Assembly (NCBI GenBank): GCA_022565415.1
Contig: JAIUMT010000002.1
Location: forward strand, 1-28,745
Direction: 5' to 3'
Length of the DNA: 28,745 bases
DNA from: Balneolales bacterium
GTDB lineage: Bacteria > Bacteroidota > Rhodothermia > Balneolales > HLUCCA01
Positions 1-8,046 of the stretch are shown piece after piece. A model generated the notes under the pieces. That model was not told where the DNA came from, did no database searches, and saw only the letters and a list, made by a program, of their open reading frames with translations. Each line of letters begins with the position of its first letter. The stretch's first letter is position 1. Position numbers and translations under genes: made by a program.

Positions 1-471
1 CCGGAACTTTTTAGCAGCGAGGAGCCTGTTCCGGTCAGCGATTTACTCGATGCAATCGATTTTTACAACGAAACCGGATTCCTTATTCAAAAACCGTTTA
101 TAGCTTCCATGGTAGGATTTCAGACATCGGCGTTGAACTGGCAAATCGGACTTCAATACCAATCGGATTACATCATGCGACATCAATCAGATATAATTCA
201 GGATGAGTTTTATCAGTCAGCCACGCTTGCCGCCACCCGAAGTGTTTACAACGACCTCATCCAACTACGGTTTTTATCCCGCTATCAAATAAATGGAAGT
301 GATTTCTGGATTAATCCGGACGTTGGCTACGATATTCTCGACGGACTAAATTTCAATGTAGGTGTGCATTATTTCAACGGTCGGGAGCCCGACGACCTGT
401 ATGGACATCTTTCCTTTTACAACTACCGCAAAAATAGTTTCGGATACGTGAAACTAACTGCTTACTGGTAG
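1..471 (+). CDS. C-terminal part of an outer-membrane beta-barrel protein (5' end outside window)
   Basis: The reading frame is open from base 1 and ends with TAG at 469-471, giving 156 residues of a longer protein; the first in-frame ATG at 109 is internal, because coding continues upstream of it. The fragment shows alternating polar/hydrophobic strands rich in Tyr, Phe and Trp (for example YQSDYIMRH, FNVGVHYFNG) and ends in the aromatic-terminated strand GYVKLTAYW. A final aromatic residue is the usual C-terminal signal of outer-membrane barrels recognised by the Bam machinery. I cannot name the family from this part. The gene lies 51 bases upstream of an MMPL transporter in the same direction. 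MMPL transporters are often encoded beside porin-like proteins, so a shared export function is plausible but inferred. Confidence 0.7.
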   Translation, partial: PELFSSEEPVPVSDLLDAIDFYNETGFLIQKPFIASMVGFQTSALNWQIGLQYQSDYIMRHQSDIIQDEFYQSATLAATRSVYNDLIQLRFLSRYQINGSDFWINPDVGYDILDGLNFNVGVHYFNGREPDDLYGHLSFYNYRKNSFGYVKLTAYW

Positions 472-522
472 TGGTTCTACTTATCTAATCACCGAACTCT
501 AACACATTTATACTTTTACAAC

Positions 523-2802
523 GTGCGGCCAATCGCAGATTTCATTCTCGCCTATCCCAGATTCGTTCTGGTTTCTGTCATCTTACTATCAATCGCCGCG
601 ATATTTCCTGCACTTCGCATCGACACTGACTTTAATCTCGAAGGATTTTTCCCGGAGGATGCCCCGACGATTGAAGAATATCAGATGTTGGCAGAAGAAT
701 TTGGCCGGGATGATAACGTAATTGCCATCGCGTTTGAATCGGATAGCTTATTTAGTCCCGAGGTTTTGGGAGATATTTCGAACCTGACGGCTTCTCTGGA
801 AGACATCACCAATATTACGCAGGTAATCAGTATAACGCATACATCTCGCCTGTTTGATGATGGTGGTATGCTGAGATCGGAGCCCTATTTTAGCTCCAAC
901 ACTGCCGACTCAGTGACAATTAACGCACTTCTTGCAGATCCATTTGCCCGGGGATTACTCATTAACGAACAGGGCGATGTCACGGCGATTTACATCGAAC
1001 TAGACGAAAATGTGAACTCCTACTCGGTTCGGGAGCAGGTAATTCGCGACATGAATAGTGCGCTAGACAAATACAGAGGCACATACGATTTCAAGATCGC
1101 CGGAATACCTTATTTCCGAAATCAATACGTGCAAATGCTTAATGCTGAAATCATTATGTACATCAGCATTTCATCTGTTTTGATTATTGCACTGTTGTGG
1201 GGACTATTTCGAAACATCCGCGGAATTTTAATACCGATTTCGATTGTCTGGCTAACCATTCTATTCACTGTAGCCGTAATTGTACTAACAGGGGGCTATT
1301 TCGAGATTCTGAGCAGCTCTATTGCTCCAATTTTACTCTGTGTAGGTGTCGCCGACTCCATTCATTTGCTCACAAAGTACCAGGATTCCAGGCTTAACGG
1401 AATGGCGCCGGGTCTTGCCCTTCGCGAAACCATCATCATTCTAGGCGGAGCCACCCTCCTAACCAGCATCACCACCGCCATCGGATTCGCAACCCTCTCC
1501 ACCTCAAACGTTGTCCCGATGCAACGTTTCGGCATTTACACTGCCGCCGGAGTGATGATTGCATTCCTGATTACCATCTTCCTACTGCCTACTTTAATGC
1601 CCTATTTCAAAGATCCGGAGCAGCGAAAAGGAAAGCATACGCAAGTTCACGAGTTTCTGGGGCGAATTTTAGAGAGGTCTTACGGATTCGTATTAGGCAA
1701 CAAAGGCGCGATAATTATCTTCACAGCGTTAATCACAGTTATTTTTGCATTCGGAGCCACCAATTTGAAGGTTAACGGCAAGATTTTCGATGATGTTGGT
1801 CCGGACCAGGAAATTATGCAGCACAGCCGTTTCTTCTCCGAGCGCCTCACTCCTCAATTCCCTCTCGAATTTGTAATCGATACCGGCGAACAGAATGGAG
1901 CGCTCCATCCTGAAATCCTGCACAAAATCGAAACGCTGGAAAATCACCTGTTAACGTATCCAGAGATTGCCAGAACCACCTCATTAACAACGCTCGTTAA
2001 GCAGATTCACGCAACGATGTCGCCAGAAGATGCGCTCACGAATCCGATCCCTACCGATTCCGATCTGATTTCCCAGTACATGTTTCTTCTTGAAATTTCG
2101 GATGCAGATGCGGCCTCGTTATTGGTCGATTTTGATTATCAGAGCATCCGACTCGCAGCCAACGTCCAGGATGCAGGATCGTACCGCACCAACCAGATTC
2201 GCGATGAAATCGAACCCTTTATTAAAGATTTATTCCCAAACCAAACCGTTTACATTTCAGGTACATCCATATTAGTAGCCGACTTAACCGACAATATTGT
2301 TCAGTCGCTAAGCTGGAGTATCGGACTTGCCTTTCTATTCATCTCTTTACTTATGGGATGGCTTTTCCGAGATCTGAAACTTGTGGTTATTTCCATCCTA
2401 CCTAATGTTATTCCCCTTATTATCGTCGCTGGAACGATGGGATTTCTGGGCGTGGACCTTAAACCCTCAACAGCCGTAATTTTCACCATCGCATTTGGAA
2501 TCGCCGTCGACGACAGCATTCATTACCTTGCGCGCCTCCGCATTGAAATCGCGCGGTGCAGTTCCCTTTCTGAAGCCATTTCCATAACAACTCAGCGTAC
2601 TGGTCGGGCCATAATCCTTACGAGCATAATTCTATTAGTCGGATTTGGAACACTAGCGAGTAGTGCATTTACGTCGACTATGCTGATGGGCGCTTTAACA
2701 AGTCTAACGATTGTGACGGCGCTTCTTGCCGATATTTTCTTCCTACCGGCGCTTTTACACTGGGTGAAACCTAACTTCGGACATATTATATCGAAAGACT
2801 AA
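523..2802 (+). CDS. MMPL/RND-superfamily transporter
   Basis: A 759-residue inner-membrane transporter with the duplicated RND plan. TM1 lies at about residues 10-30, followed by a large periplasmic loop and a membrane block at about 206-360; then TM7 near 390, a second loop and a membrane block at about 590-750. Each half carries the acidic signature in a membrane helix: GVADSIHLL in the first and GIAVDDSIHYLARL near residue 665 in the second. These residues are expected to couple proton movement to substrate transport. The start is GTG at 523, which places TM1 directly at the N terminus; there is no clear Shine-Dalgarno. MMPL proteins mostly move lipids or other hydrophobic molecules; the substrate here is unknown. 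The 3' end overlaps the convergent tmk gene by 17 bases. Confidence 0.88.
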   Translation: MRPIADFILAYPRFVLVSVILLSIAAIFPALRIDTDFNLEGFFPEDAPTIEEYQMLAEEFGRDDNVIAIAFESDSLFSPEVLGDISNLTASLEDITNITQVISITHTSRLFDDGGMLRSEPYFSSNTADSVTINALLADPFARGLLINEQGDVTAIYIELDENVNSYSVREQVIRDMNSALDKYRGTYDFKIAGIPYFRNQYVQMLNAEIIMYISISSVLIIALLWGLFRNIRGILIPISIVWLTILFTVAVIVLTGGYFEILSSSIAPILLCVGVADSIHLLTKYQDSRLNGMAPGLALRETIIILGGATLLTSITTAIGFATLSTSNVVPMQRFGIYTAAGVMIAFLITIFLLPTLMPYFKDPEQRKGKHTQVHEFLGRILERSYGFVLGNKGAIIIFTALITVIFAFGATNLKVNGKIFDDVGPDQEIMQHSRFFSERLTPQFPLEFVIDTGEQNGALHPEILHKIETLENHLLTYPEIARTTSLTTLVKQIHATMSPEDALTNPIPTDSDLISQYMFLLEISDADAASLLVDFDYQSIRLAANVQDAGSYRTNQIRDEIEPFIKDLFPNQTVYISGTSILVADLTDNIVQSLSWSIGLAFLFISLLMGWLFRDLKLVVISILPNVIPLIIVAGTMGFLGVDLKPSTAVIFTIAFGIAVDDSIHYLARLRIEIARCSSLSEAISITTQRTGRAIILTSIILLVGFGTLASSAFTSTMLMGALTSLTIVTALLADIFFLPALLHWVKPNFGHIISKD

Positions 2803-3394
2803 GACTGATTTTCTGCCAGATTTGCTGGTGAATTAAATCAATTGACTGTCCGGCATCGATTGTCTGAATTCTGGACTCGGAAGCAGCTAGAGCGTCGAAT
2901 CCCGCTATTACTTTATCGTAGAAAACATCTCCGGACTTCTCCATTCTGTCTTCGAGTTGATTTGCCCTTCGCGAGGCAGAAACTTCTCTGCTCACTCTTA
3001 GATAAAAGGTGATATCAGGGGCTATTGCATGCGAAGCTATGTGATTTATTTGATGAATTTGCTCGAGTGGCAAACATTCTCTGCCGTATCCTTGATAAGC
3101 GATGGTAGAGTCGTAGAATCGATCGAGTATAACAACATGATTGCTGGCAAGAAGTGGCATTACCCGACTCGAAATTAATTGAGAACGGGCTGAGGAAAAC
3201 AAAAGCATTTCAGTAACAGGATCAATTTCTACCTGCGGATTCAGCAGTATCGATCTGATTTGTTCGGAAACCTCTGTTCCGCCGGGTTCACGAAAAACCT
3301 GAACCTTAACACCATCATCCAGAAGGCGATTTTTCAGCAATTCGATTTGGGTAGTTTTTCCACTACCATCAATTCCTTCAAATGATATGAGCAC
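2786..3394 (-). CDS. tmk: Thymidylate kinase
   Basis: Phosphorylates dTMP to dTDP with ATP, the essential step before dTTP in both de novo and salvage pathways. The 202-residue length is normal for the family. The P-loop is EGIDGSGKTT (residues 6-15), the dTMP-binding REPGGT is at 35-40, and the DR(F/Y) block DRFYDSTIAYQG is at 91-102. A LID segment with DRMEK lies near 149-153. The start codon is GTG; an in-frame stop lies two codons upstream, and no Met codon follows until about residue 79, so GTG is the only sensible start. It is the last gene of a five-gene - strand operon, 11 bases after the PspC gene, and its end overlaps the convergent MMPL gene. Confidence 0.96.
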   Translation of the reverse strand: MLISFEGIDGSGKTTQIELLKNRLLDDGVKVQVFREPGGTEVSEQIRSILLNPQVEIDPVTEMLLFSSARSQLISSRVMPLLASNHVVILDRFYDSTIAYQGYGRECLPLEQIHQINHIASHAIAPDITFYLRVSREVSASRRANQLEDRMEKSGDVFYDKVIAGFDALAASESRIQTIDAGQSIDLIHQQIWQKISLSLSI

Positions 3395-3405
3395 GTTTCT
3401 TTAGC

Positions 3406-4023
3406 CTAAAACTGAGGATTAAAATCTTTCTTTTCTTTAGGCAAAATGATACCCAAAGCCAGGTACACTAACAAGGGTGAGCCGTATCCGAAGAAGAAAA
3501 GTGCAACGAATGCAATACGTACCAACGTTGAATCCAAACCAAAATAGTCGGCTAATCCGCCGCAAACACCCATAAATTTTGAGTCTTTCCGAGATCGAAA
3601 AAGTTTTTTCTTCTTCTGTAATGCGAATTCGTCGAAGCCGTCTGACTTTTTGCTTCCCGAAAATGTACTGGCCATAATGGTCTCTTTACGCTTAGTTTTT
3701 TTCTTCTTTTCAACTTTATCCTGATTGCGGGTAAAAAAGCCTAGTCCAATACTTACGACCAATAGTCCGCCAATAATTGGCAAAACTCCGATTAGACGGT
3801 CGACATTTGTGCCCATTGAAAAAAGTGAATCCAACACAGACAAAAATCCGACTAACAAAAAGGCCATACCCGAAATTGTTACAAAATTCAGAAATGCAGG
3901 CTTCTCTTTGGTTGGTTTTTCATCGTTAAGATATGTTTCCAACGTTGACTCAAGATCGCTATCGCTGAGCTGATAGGTATCTTCCAGGCTACTGTTTTTC
4001 TTGGTTTTGGTATATTTATCCAC
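3406..4023 (-). CDS. PspC-domain membrane protein
   Basis: A 205-residue protein with three parts. Residues 1-40 are a polar, acidic N terminus. Residues about 43-97 contain two hydrophobic helices. After a very Lys-rich linker (about 100-145), residues about 147-197 form a PspC domain with the hallmark FMGVCGGLADYFG, then LVRIAFVALFF and a hydrophobic helix ending GIILPKE. PspC domains are known from phage-shock/envelope-stress proteins and are widespread in this phylum, usually near the N terminus rather than C-terminal as here. The start is GTG at 4023, since an in-frame stop lies five codons upstream. It sits between the cyclo-ligase gene (66 bases upstream) and tmk. A role in envelope stress is inferred from the domain only. 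Confidence 0.82.
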   Translation of the reverse strand: MDKYTKTKKNSSLEDTYQLSDSDLESTLETYLNDEKPTKEKPAFLNFVTISGMAFLLVGFLSVLDSLFSMGTNVDRLIGVLPIIGGLLVVSIGLGFFTRNQDKVEKKKKTKRKETIMASTFSGSKKSDGFDEFALQKKKKLFRSRKDSKFMGVCGGLADYFGLDSTLVRIAFVALFFFGYGSPLLVYLALGIILPKEKKDFNPQF

Positions 4024-4089
4024 TTCGGTATATATTTAGTGCAACGTTGCCAATGAATTCCGTTTAGCAAGTATAACGACTGCTATCTG

Positions 4090-4653
4090 CTATTTAATAC
4101 GGATGATTCTGGATTCAGTTATGATGAAATCCATCGAAACATCGTGTGGCTCGGAAGGAATTCGATCGAACATGTAATCTTCCGGGCAAAGTCCGACTTT
4201 GACTGCTTCGGTAATGGCCAGAAAACGATCGTAGAATCCTTTTCCAAATCCAAGCCTGTTTCCATTCATATCGGCACCCAACATAGGTACAAAAACGATA
4301 TCGAAAATATCTGGACTAGCAACCTCTCCATCAACAGGTTCACGTATTCCCCACTTATTTGGCTGAAAACGCGTATTGTAATTCACAATCACAGACTCCA
4401 TATCGCCAGAATCAGATAGTACACGTGGGACTGCCGTTATTATATGATTGGCCAATAATTTGTTATACAATTCTGAGGTATCTACTTCTAGATGTCCGGG
4501 AGAGGCCAAATAAACATGAACGTTCTTAGCGTTGAGCATAGAAACAATTGACGCGGCGTTGCTCTGAATTCCCTCCGACAACACCATCCATCGCTCTCTT
4601 GGGACCTCATTTCGATACTCTCGAACTAATTTACGAAGTGTTGCCTTCTGCAT
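4090..4653 (-). CDS. ygfA: 5-formyltetrahydrofolate cyclo-ligase
   Basis: Converts 5-formyl-THF to 5,10-methenyl-THF with ATP, returning the inhibitory storage folate to the one-carbon pool. The protein has 187 residues, the usual size. The signature ATP/substrate loop is NRLGFGKGFYDRFL (about residues 132-145), matching the family pattern of Gly-rich loop plus YDR. PHDVSMDFIITE at 169-180 matches the conserved C-terminal block, and an N-terminal Lys/Arg-rich region (KATLRKLVREYR) is also typical. ATG start at 4653, 5 bases after the bshC stop, so probably co-transcribed and possibly translationally coupled with bshC. Other names in use are fau and MTHFS. Confidence 0.93.
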   Translation of the reverse strand: MQKATLRKLVREYRNEVPRERWMVLSEGIQSNAASIVSMLNAKNVHVYLASPGHLEVDTSELYNKLLANHIITAVPRVLSDSGDMESVIVNYNTRFQPNKWGIREPVDGEVASPDIFDIVFVPMLGADMNGNRLGFGKGFYDRFLAITEAVKVGLCPEDYMFDRIPSEPHDVSMDFIITESRIIRIK

Positions 4654-4658
4654 GAAAA

Positions 4659-6269
4659 TTATAATTCAATCAGGTAATGAGAATTCGGACTTCTGCCTTC
4701 AAGCTGGCTTAGTAACTCATCCAAAATAGTCTCACCATATTTGTTTAGAACATATAAGCTCGCAAGTTCCCGCTCTTGCAAATTTCGATTAGGAAATAAC
4801 ATTAATTGCACTTTTTGGATGCGTTTGAGCTGTACTTCCTCCTGATTCTTTGCCGATCTAATCAACTTTTGGCGCAGGTTATTTACTGCATTAATCTGAT
4901 CTTGTTTGGTTCGAACCAAAGTACCAAGTAGTGATGTATCGAAGGCTTCAATCTGCTCGGTATGACTATCGGCGAGTTCGCCAAGTTTGTTTATCCACTC
5001 GTTTGCGAGGCTTTGAATATCGAGCTTATTACTTTTTTCTATGTATTGCTTTTCGAGGTCTTCGATTCGCTGTGAGTAATCGGTTAACGAAAATGGAAGC
5101 TCATCCAAATTACGGGCAATATTACTTTCGATGATGGTAGCACTGAAACGAGGCAAAATTATAGGCATTTGCATCCCAGCTGCTTCATAGAGAGTTTTCA
5201 TCTGAGCGTAGTATGCAATTTCACCGGGACCTCCAACGTAAGCTAGAGTTGGGAGTAGACAATCTTGAAGTAACGGACGCATAAACACATTTGGAGACAA
5301 CCAGTTCGGATTTTGCTCCAATAATTCAATTAGCTCTGGTGTTGTCCATTTATTATTGTCATACGACCAAATGCCATCATCGTACGAAAGTTTGCGTCGG
5401 GTGCCAGAATCATCAATCATGAACCAATTGGATGCAGAAACAGAAGCTTGTCGGTGATACTGACGCTCGAGTTTCTGAGATTGCGTTTCAAGGGCCTCAT
5501 GCATCACTTCGGTTTTACCCAAAAGCTTTATAATGTCGTCTTTTAGGAATTTCCTGGCTTGGGGTAGTACGGAGCCAATAACAACCAATCCGAACCTGGA
5601 AAAAAGCGACGAAATAAGTCTTGCAAATGCTAATCCGTGTGTTTGACCTGACGTATATGCTGAGGTAACTTTCTGCATCACCTCTTCTTTGAAATCGGAA
5701 TCGTTCAGTGCAGCGTTGATTGCTTCATACACGGGATCCCAGTTTTCATCCAACTTAATAGAGCCTGCGGGTGTGCCGGGTTCGTGAGATTCAGCTAGCT
5801 CAGCCGTAAGCCAATCGTTGCCCTTTGGCAGACCAATCTTTGCAATTTCAGGGAAATCGTGGTCTTCGTCGGCGAGCCAAAACACCGGAACAACGACTTT
5901 GCCGAGGCGTTCTTGTTCGCGGCGAGCAACAGAAATCGCAGTTATGATTTTGTAAACGGTGAATAGAGGTCCGCCTACGATTGTAAGTTGCTGACCAGTA
6001 ATTAGCGCAGAACTCGATTCGTCTTCGGTTAGATGTTGGATGTTGGCTTTGGCGGCAGGATGAATATCATCCCCATTGTATGCCATCAAGACATCTTTTA
6101 GTGCACTTCGATTCCTTGTCGATGACCTCTGCTCAATCCGTCTGTCGAACGAACCGGGCTCAAACGGGTCAAATTCGAAGAACTCGTTAATTTGTGGGAG
6201 TTGCGAAGTATAATCGCAGAAAAGTTTACCAAAAGGAAGGTTTTGAAAATCTACCGGCTTAAGCTTCAC
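4659..6269 (-). CDS. bshC: Putative cysteine ligase BshC (bacillithiol synthesis)
   Basis: BshC is assigned to the last step of bacillithiol synthesis, adding cysteine to glucosaminyl-malate, to give the low-molecular-weight thiol used instead of glutathione. The 536-residue length fits the family. Diagnostic blocks are TGQQLTIVGGPLFTVYK (about 91-107) and PVFWLADEDHDF (about 128-139), together with a coiled-coil region near residues 420-490. The GTG start lies inside the end of the upstream nuclease gene (11-base overlap), which implies translational coupling. The bshA and bshB genes are not in this window. The assignment by motif is strong; the exact reaction in this organism is inferred from the family. 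Confidence 0.93.
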   Translation of the reverse strand: MKLKPVDFQNLPFGKLFCDYTSQLPQINEFFEFDPFEPGSFDRRIEQRSSTRNRSALKDVLMAYNGDDIHPAAKANIQHLTEDESSSALITGQQLTIVGGPLFTVYKIITAISVARREQERLGKVVVPVFWLADEDHDFPEIAKIGLPKGNDWLTAELAESHEPGTPAGSIKLDENWDPVYEAINAALNDSDFKEEVMQKVTSAYTSGQTHGLAFARLISSLFSRFGLVVIGSVLPQARKFLKDDIIKLLGKTEVMHEALETQSQKLERQYHRQASVSASNWFMIDDSGTRRKLSYDDGIWSYDNNKWTTPELIELLEQNPNWLSPNVFMRPLLQDCLLPTLAYVGGPGEIAYYAQMKTLYEAAGMQMPIILPRFSATIIESNIARNLDELPFSLTDYSQRIEDLEKQYIEKSNKLDIQSLANEWINKLGELADSHTEQIEAFDTSLLGTLVRTKQDQINAVNNLRQKLIRSAKNQEEVQLKRIQKVQLMLFPNRNLQERELASLYVLNKYGETILDELLSQLEGRSPNSHYLIEL

Positions 6270-6870
6270 TGCTTCCCCTTACTTTCTTAATTTCGTCTCG
6301 AAGTTTTGCAGCAAGCTCGTAGTCTTCGGCGGCAATAGCATCAGATAGGTTTTTTTCGAGTAACTCCAAGCGTGTTTCAATGGTGTGTCCTGGTTTCTTT
6401 AGATCAGACTGGGTTCCCGTATTAACTGACTTAGATGCTTTACTTGGGGTATCACCAGCGGGTTCAGATTCCACACCAGCTTCTTTTATTACCTCATCAG
6501 ACACATAAATTGGGGCGGCAAAACGAACCGCGACAGCAATAGCGTCGCTCGGTCGGGCATCGATTTCGAGCTTACCGTTGTTCGATTCTAGAACGATTTG
6601 GGCAAAAAACGTACCATCCTTGAGCGAATTGATGAAAACATAATGAACAGATGCTCCAAACACCTCTACAACCTGTTTAATTAAGTCGTGCGTCATCGGT
6701 CGGGGAGGCTTGATATGCTCAAGCTCAAGAGCTATTGCCTGTGCTTCATAGGTTCCAATTATGATAGGTAACCTTCGAGTTCCGTTTACCTCATTCAAAA
6801 TTAGTGCGTACGCACCACCGCTACTCGGACTAGTCGATAAACCGAGTATATCTACCTGGATTTTTTCCAA
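6259..6870 (-). CDS. Bifunctional nuclease (DUF151) with C-terminal UVR domain
   Basis: Residues about 1-133 are a DUF151/bifunctional-nuclease domain, with the typical LPIIIG (34-39), EAQAIALEL (42-50), RPMTHDL (57-63) and DARPSDAIAVAVR (104-116). A Ser/Thr-rich linker follows, and then a UVR motif (about 166-198, with DYELAAKLRDEIKK), the helical hairpin also found in UvrB/UvrC. DUF151 proteins have been reported to have DNase/RNase activity; the role of the UVR fusion is not clear to me, though it suggests protein-protein or nucleic-acid contacts. The start is TTG at 6870: an in-frame stop lies five codons upstream, and GAGGG sits about nine bases ahead of it. It is the first gene of the - strand operon, with bshC overlapping its end. 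Confidence 0.88.
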   Translation of the reverse strand: MEKIQVDILGLSTSPSSGGAYALILNEVNGTRRLPIIIGTYEAQAIALELEHIKPPRPMTHDLIKQVVEVFGASVHYVFINSLKDGTFFAQIVLESNNGKLEIDARPSDAIAVAVRFAAPIYVSDEVIKEAGVESEPAGDTPSKASKSVNTGTQSDLKKPGHTIETRLELLEKNLSDAIAAEDYELAAKLRDEIKKVRGSSEA

Positions 6871-7096
6871 AAGAAAAAGCCCTCAATTATTTTAGTTCCA
6901 ATTTAGGTGACATCTCAAATAATACTGTTTAACAGCAAAAATGAATTGTCTGTACTTATACGCTGAAATTACACAAAATTTTGCATTCAATCAGCTAGAA
7001 ACAAGCTTTCGCAAGACCCAATCATCAAGCTGATGTTGTTTAAAATTTGAAGTAAGTGAATATCTAATCTAAACAAATAAAGAATGCATGCTTTAA

Positions 7097-7127
7097 TTGA
7101 CATTTCATGCAGATGACCCTAATTTTG
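7097..7127 (+). promoter_or_regulatory. Likely promoter of the nuo operon
   Basis: TTGACA at 7097-7102 and TAATTT at 7120-7125 are separated by exactly 17 bases. The downstream element also reads TAATTTTG, which matches the TAnnTTTG -7 box of Bacteroidota promoters. A start site near 7133 would leave a leader of about 20 bases before the nuoA ATG at 7152. A 6-bp inverted repeat, TGCATG (7085-7090) and CATGCA (7106-7111), brackets the -35 element and could bind a regulator. The rest of the 281-base divergent region (6871-7151) is AT-rich and shows only a small palindrome, CTGTTTAACAG at 6925-6935. Called by eye. Confidence 0.6.
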
Positions 7128-7151
7128 CGCATCTAAAATTATACCAAAAAT

Positions 7152-7544
7152 ATGTTCGAATTATATTTTCCAATTCTACTTTTGCTAGGATTAGCATTAG
7201 GTCTATCACTTGCCTTGATGTTGCTTTCAAGGTATCTGGGTCCTCACAGACCAAATAAACCAAAACTCATGCCCTACGAGAGTGGTATGGATCCCTATGG
7301 CCAGGCCAAGGATCGCTACTCAGTAAGCTTCTTTCTGGTTGCCGTCGAATTCATCGTATTCGACCTGGAAGTCGTTTTCGTGTACCCCTGGGCAGTAACA
7401 TACCAAAACCTAGGTCCGGAATCATTTTGGGCTATGATGGTGTTTATATCTGTGTTACTTCTCGGACTAGTCTACACCCTCAAGAAGGGCACGTTAGATT
7501 GGAACGCGACACCAGACAAAACAACGTTACCACAAAATATTTAA
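7152..7544 (+). CDS. nuoA: NADH-quinone oxidoreductase subunit A
   Basis: A small membrane subunit of complex I (ND3 homologue), located at the junction of the peripheral and membrane arms. It has 130 residues and three TM helices (about 5-27, 58-80, 90-110). The conserved loop between TM1 and TM2 reads MPYESGMDP (40-48), where many homologues have YECG; the Cys that marks the active/deactive switch in mitochondria is Ser44 here. SFFLVAVEFIVFDLEVVFVYPWAV would be the TM2 signature, of which FDLEVVFVYPWAV is the clearest part. It is the first gene of the operon, with nuoB 19 bases downstream. Confidence 0.95.
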   Translation: MFELYFPILLLLGLALGLSLALMLLSRYLGPHRPNKPKLMPYESGMDPYGQAKDRYSVSFFLVAVEFIVFDLEVVFVYPWAVTYQNLGPESFWAMMVFISVLLLGLVYTLKKGTLDWNATPDKTTLPQNI

Positions 7545-7563
7545 CCTTCAGGAATTTACTATT

Positions 7564-8046
7564 ATGGGTATGGATAAAGCCCTCGGAGATGGATTTTTAA
7601 CCACTACGGTGGATACAATAGTCAACTGGGGTCGAGCCAATGCACTGTGGCCAATGCCAATGGGACTCGCCTGCTGCGCTATCGAAATGATGGCCTTTGC
7701 AGGTCCGAAATATGATGCAGCCCGATTTGGTTCAGAAGTTATGCGGTTTTCACCTCGCCAGAGCGATGTTATGATTGTAGCCGGATGGTGTACATACAAA
7801 ATGTCACATGCCATTCGTCGAGTTTGGGATCAAATGCCCGACCCGAAATGGTGTATTGCCATGGGAGCTTGTGCTTCAACCGGTGGGATGCACCGTGCGT
7901 ATGGTGTGGTTCAAGGCGTTGACAATTTTTTACCAGTTGATGTTTACATTTCAGGTTGCCCGCCGCGACCAGAATCTCTCATCAATGCCATGTTACAGAT
8001 CCAGGAGAAAATCAAAACCGAACACACTGCTAAACTGGACGCATAA
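7564..8046 (+). CDS. nuoB: NADH-quinone oxidoreductase subunit B (N2 cluster)
   Basis: Carries the terminal [4Fe-4S] cluster N2, which passes electrons to quinone. All four expected ligands are present in 160 residues: the tandem Cys37-Cys38 (GLACCAIEMM), Cys103 (GACAST) and Cys132 (SGCPPRPE). The region FGSEVMRFSPRQSDVMIVAG is typical of the family. ATG at 7564 is preceded by AGGAA about 9 bases upstream, one of the better ribosome-binding sites in the window. Its TAA stop shares one base with the nuoC start. Confidence 0.97.
   Translation: MGMDKALGDGFLTTTVDTIVNWGRANALWPMPMGLACCAIEMMAFAGPKYDAARFGSEVMRFSPRQSDVMIVAGWCTYKMSHAIRRVWDQMPDPKWCIAMGACASTGGMHRAYGVVQGVDNFLPVDVYISGCPPRPESLINAMLQIQEKIKTEHTAKLDA

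Noticed and set aside
4144..4419. 91-residue + strand frame
   Set aside because: Antisense to ygfA, which carries the full cyclo-ligase signature.
6925..6935. Palindrome CTGTTTAACAG as an operator
   Set aside because: Only 5-bp arms in AT-rich DNA; expected by chance and not aligned with a clear promoter.
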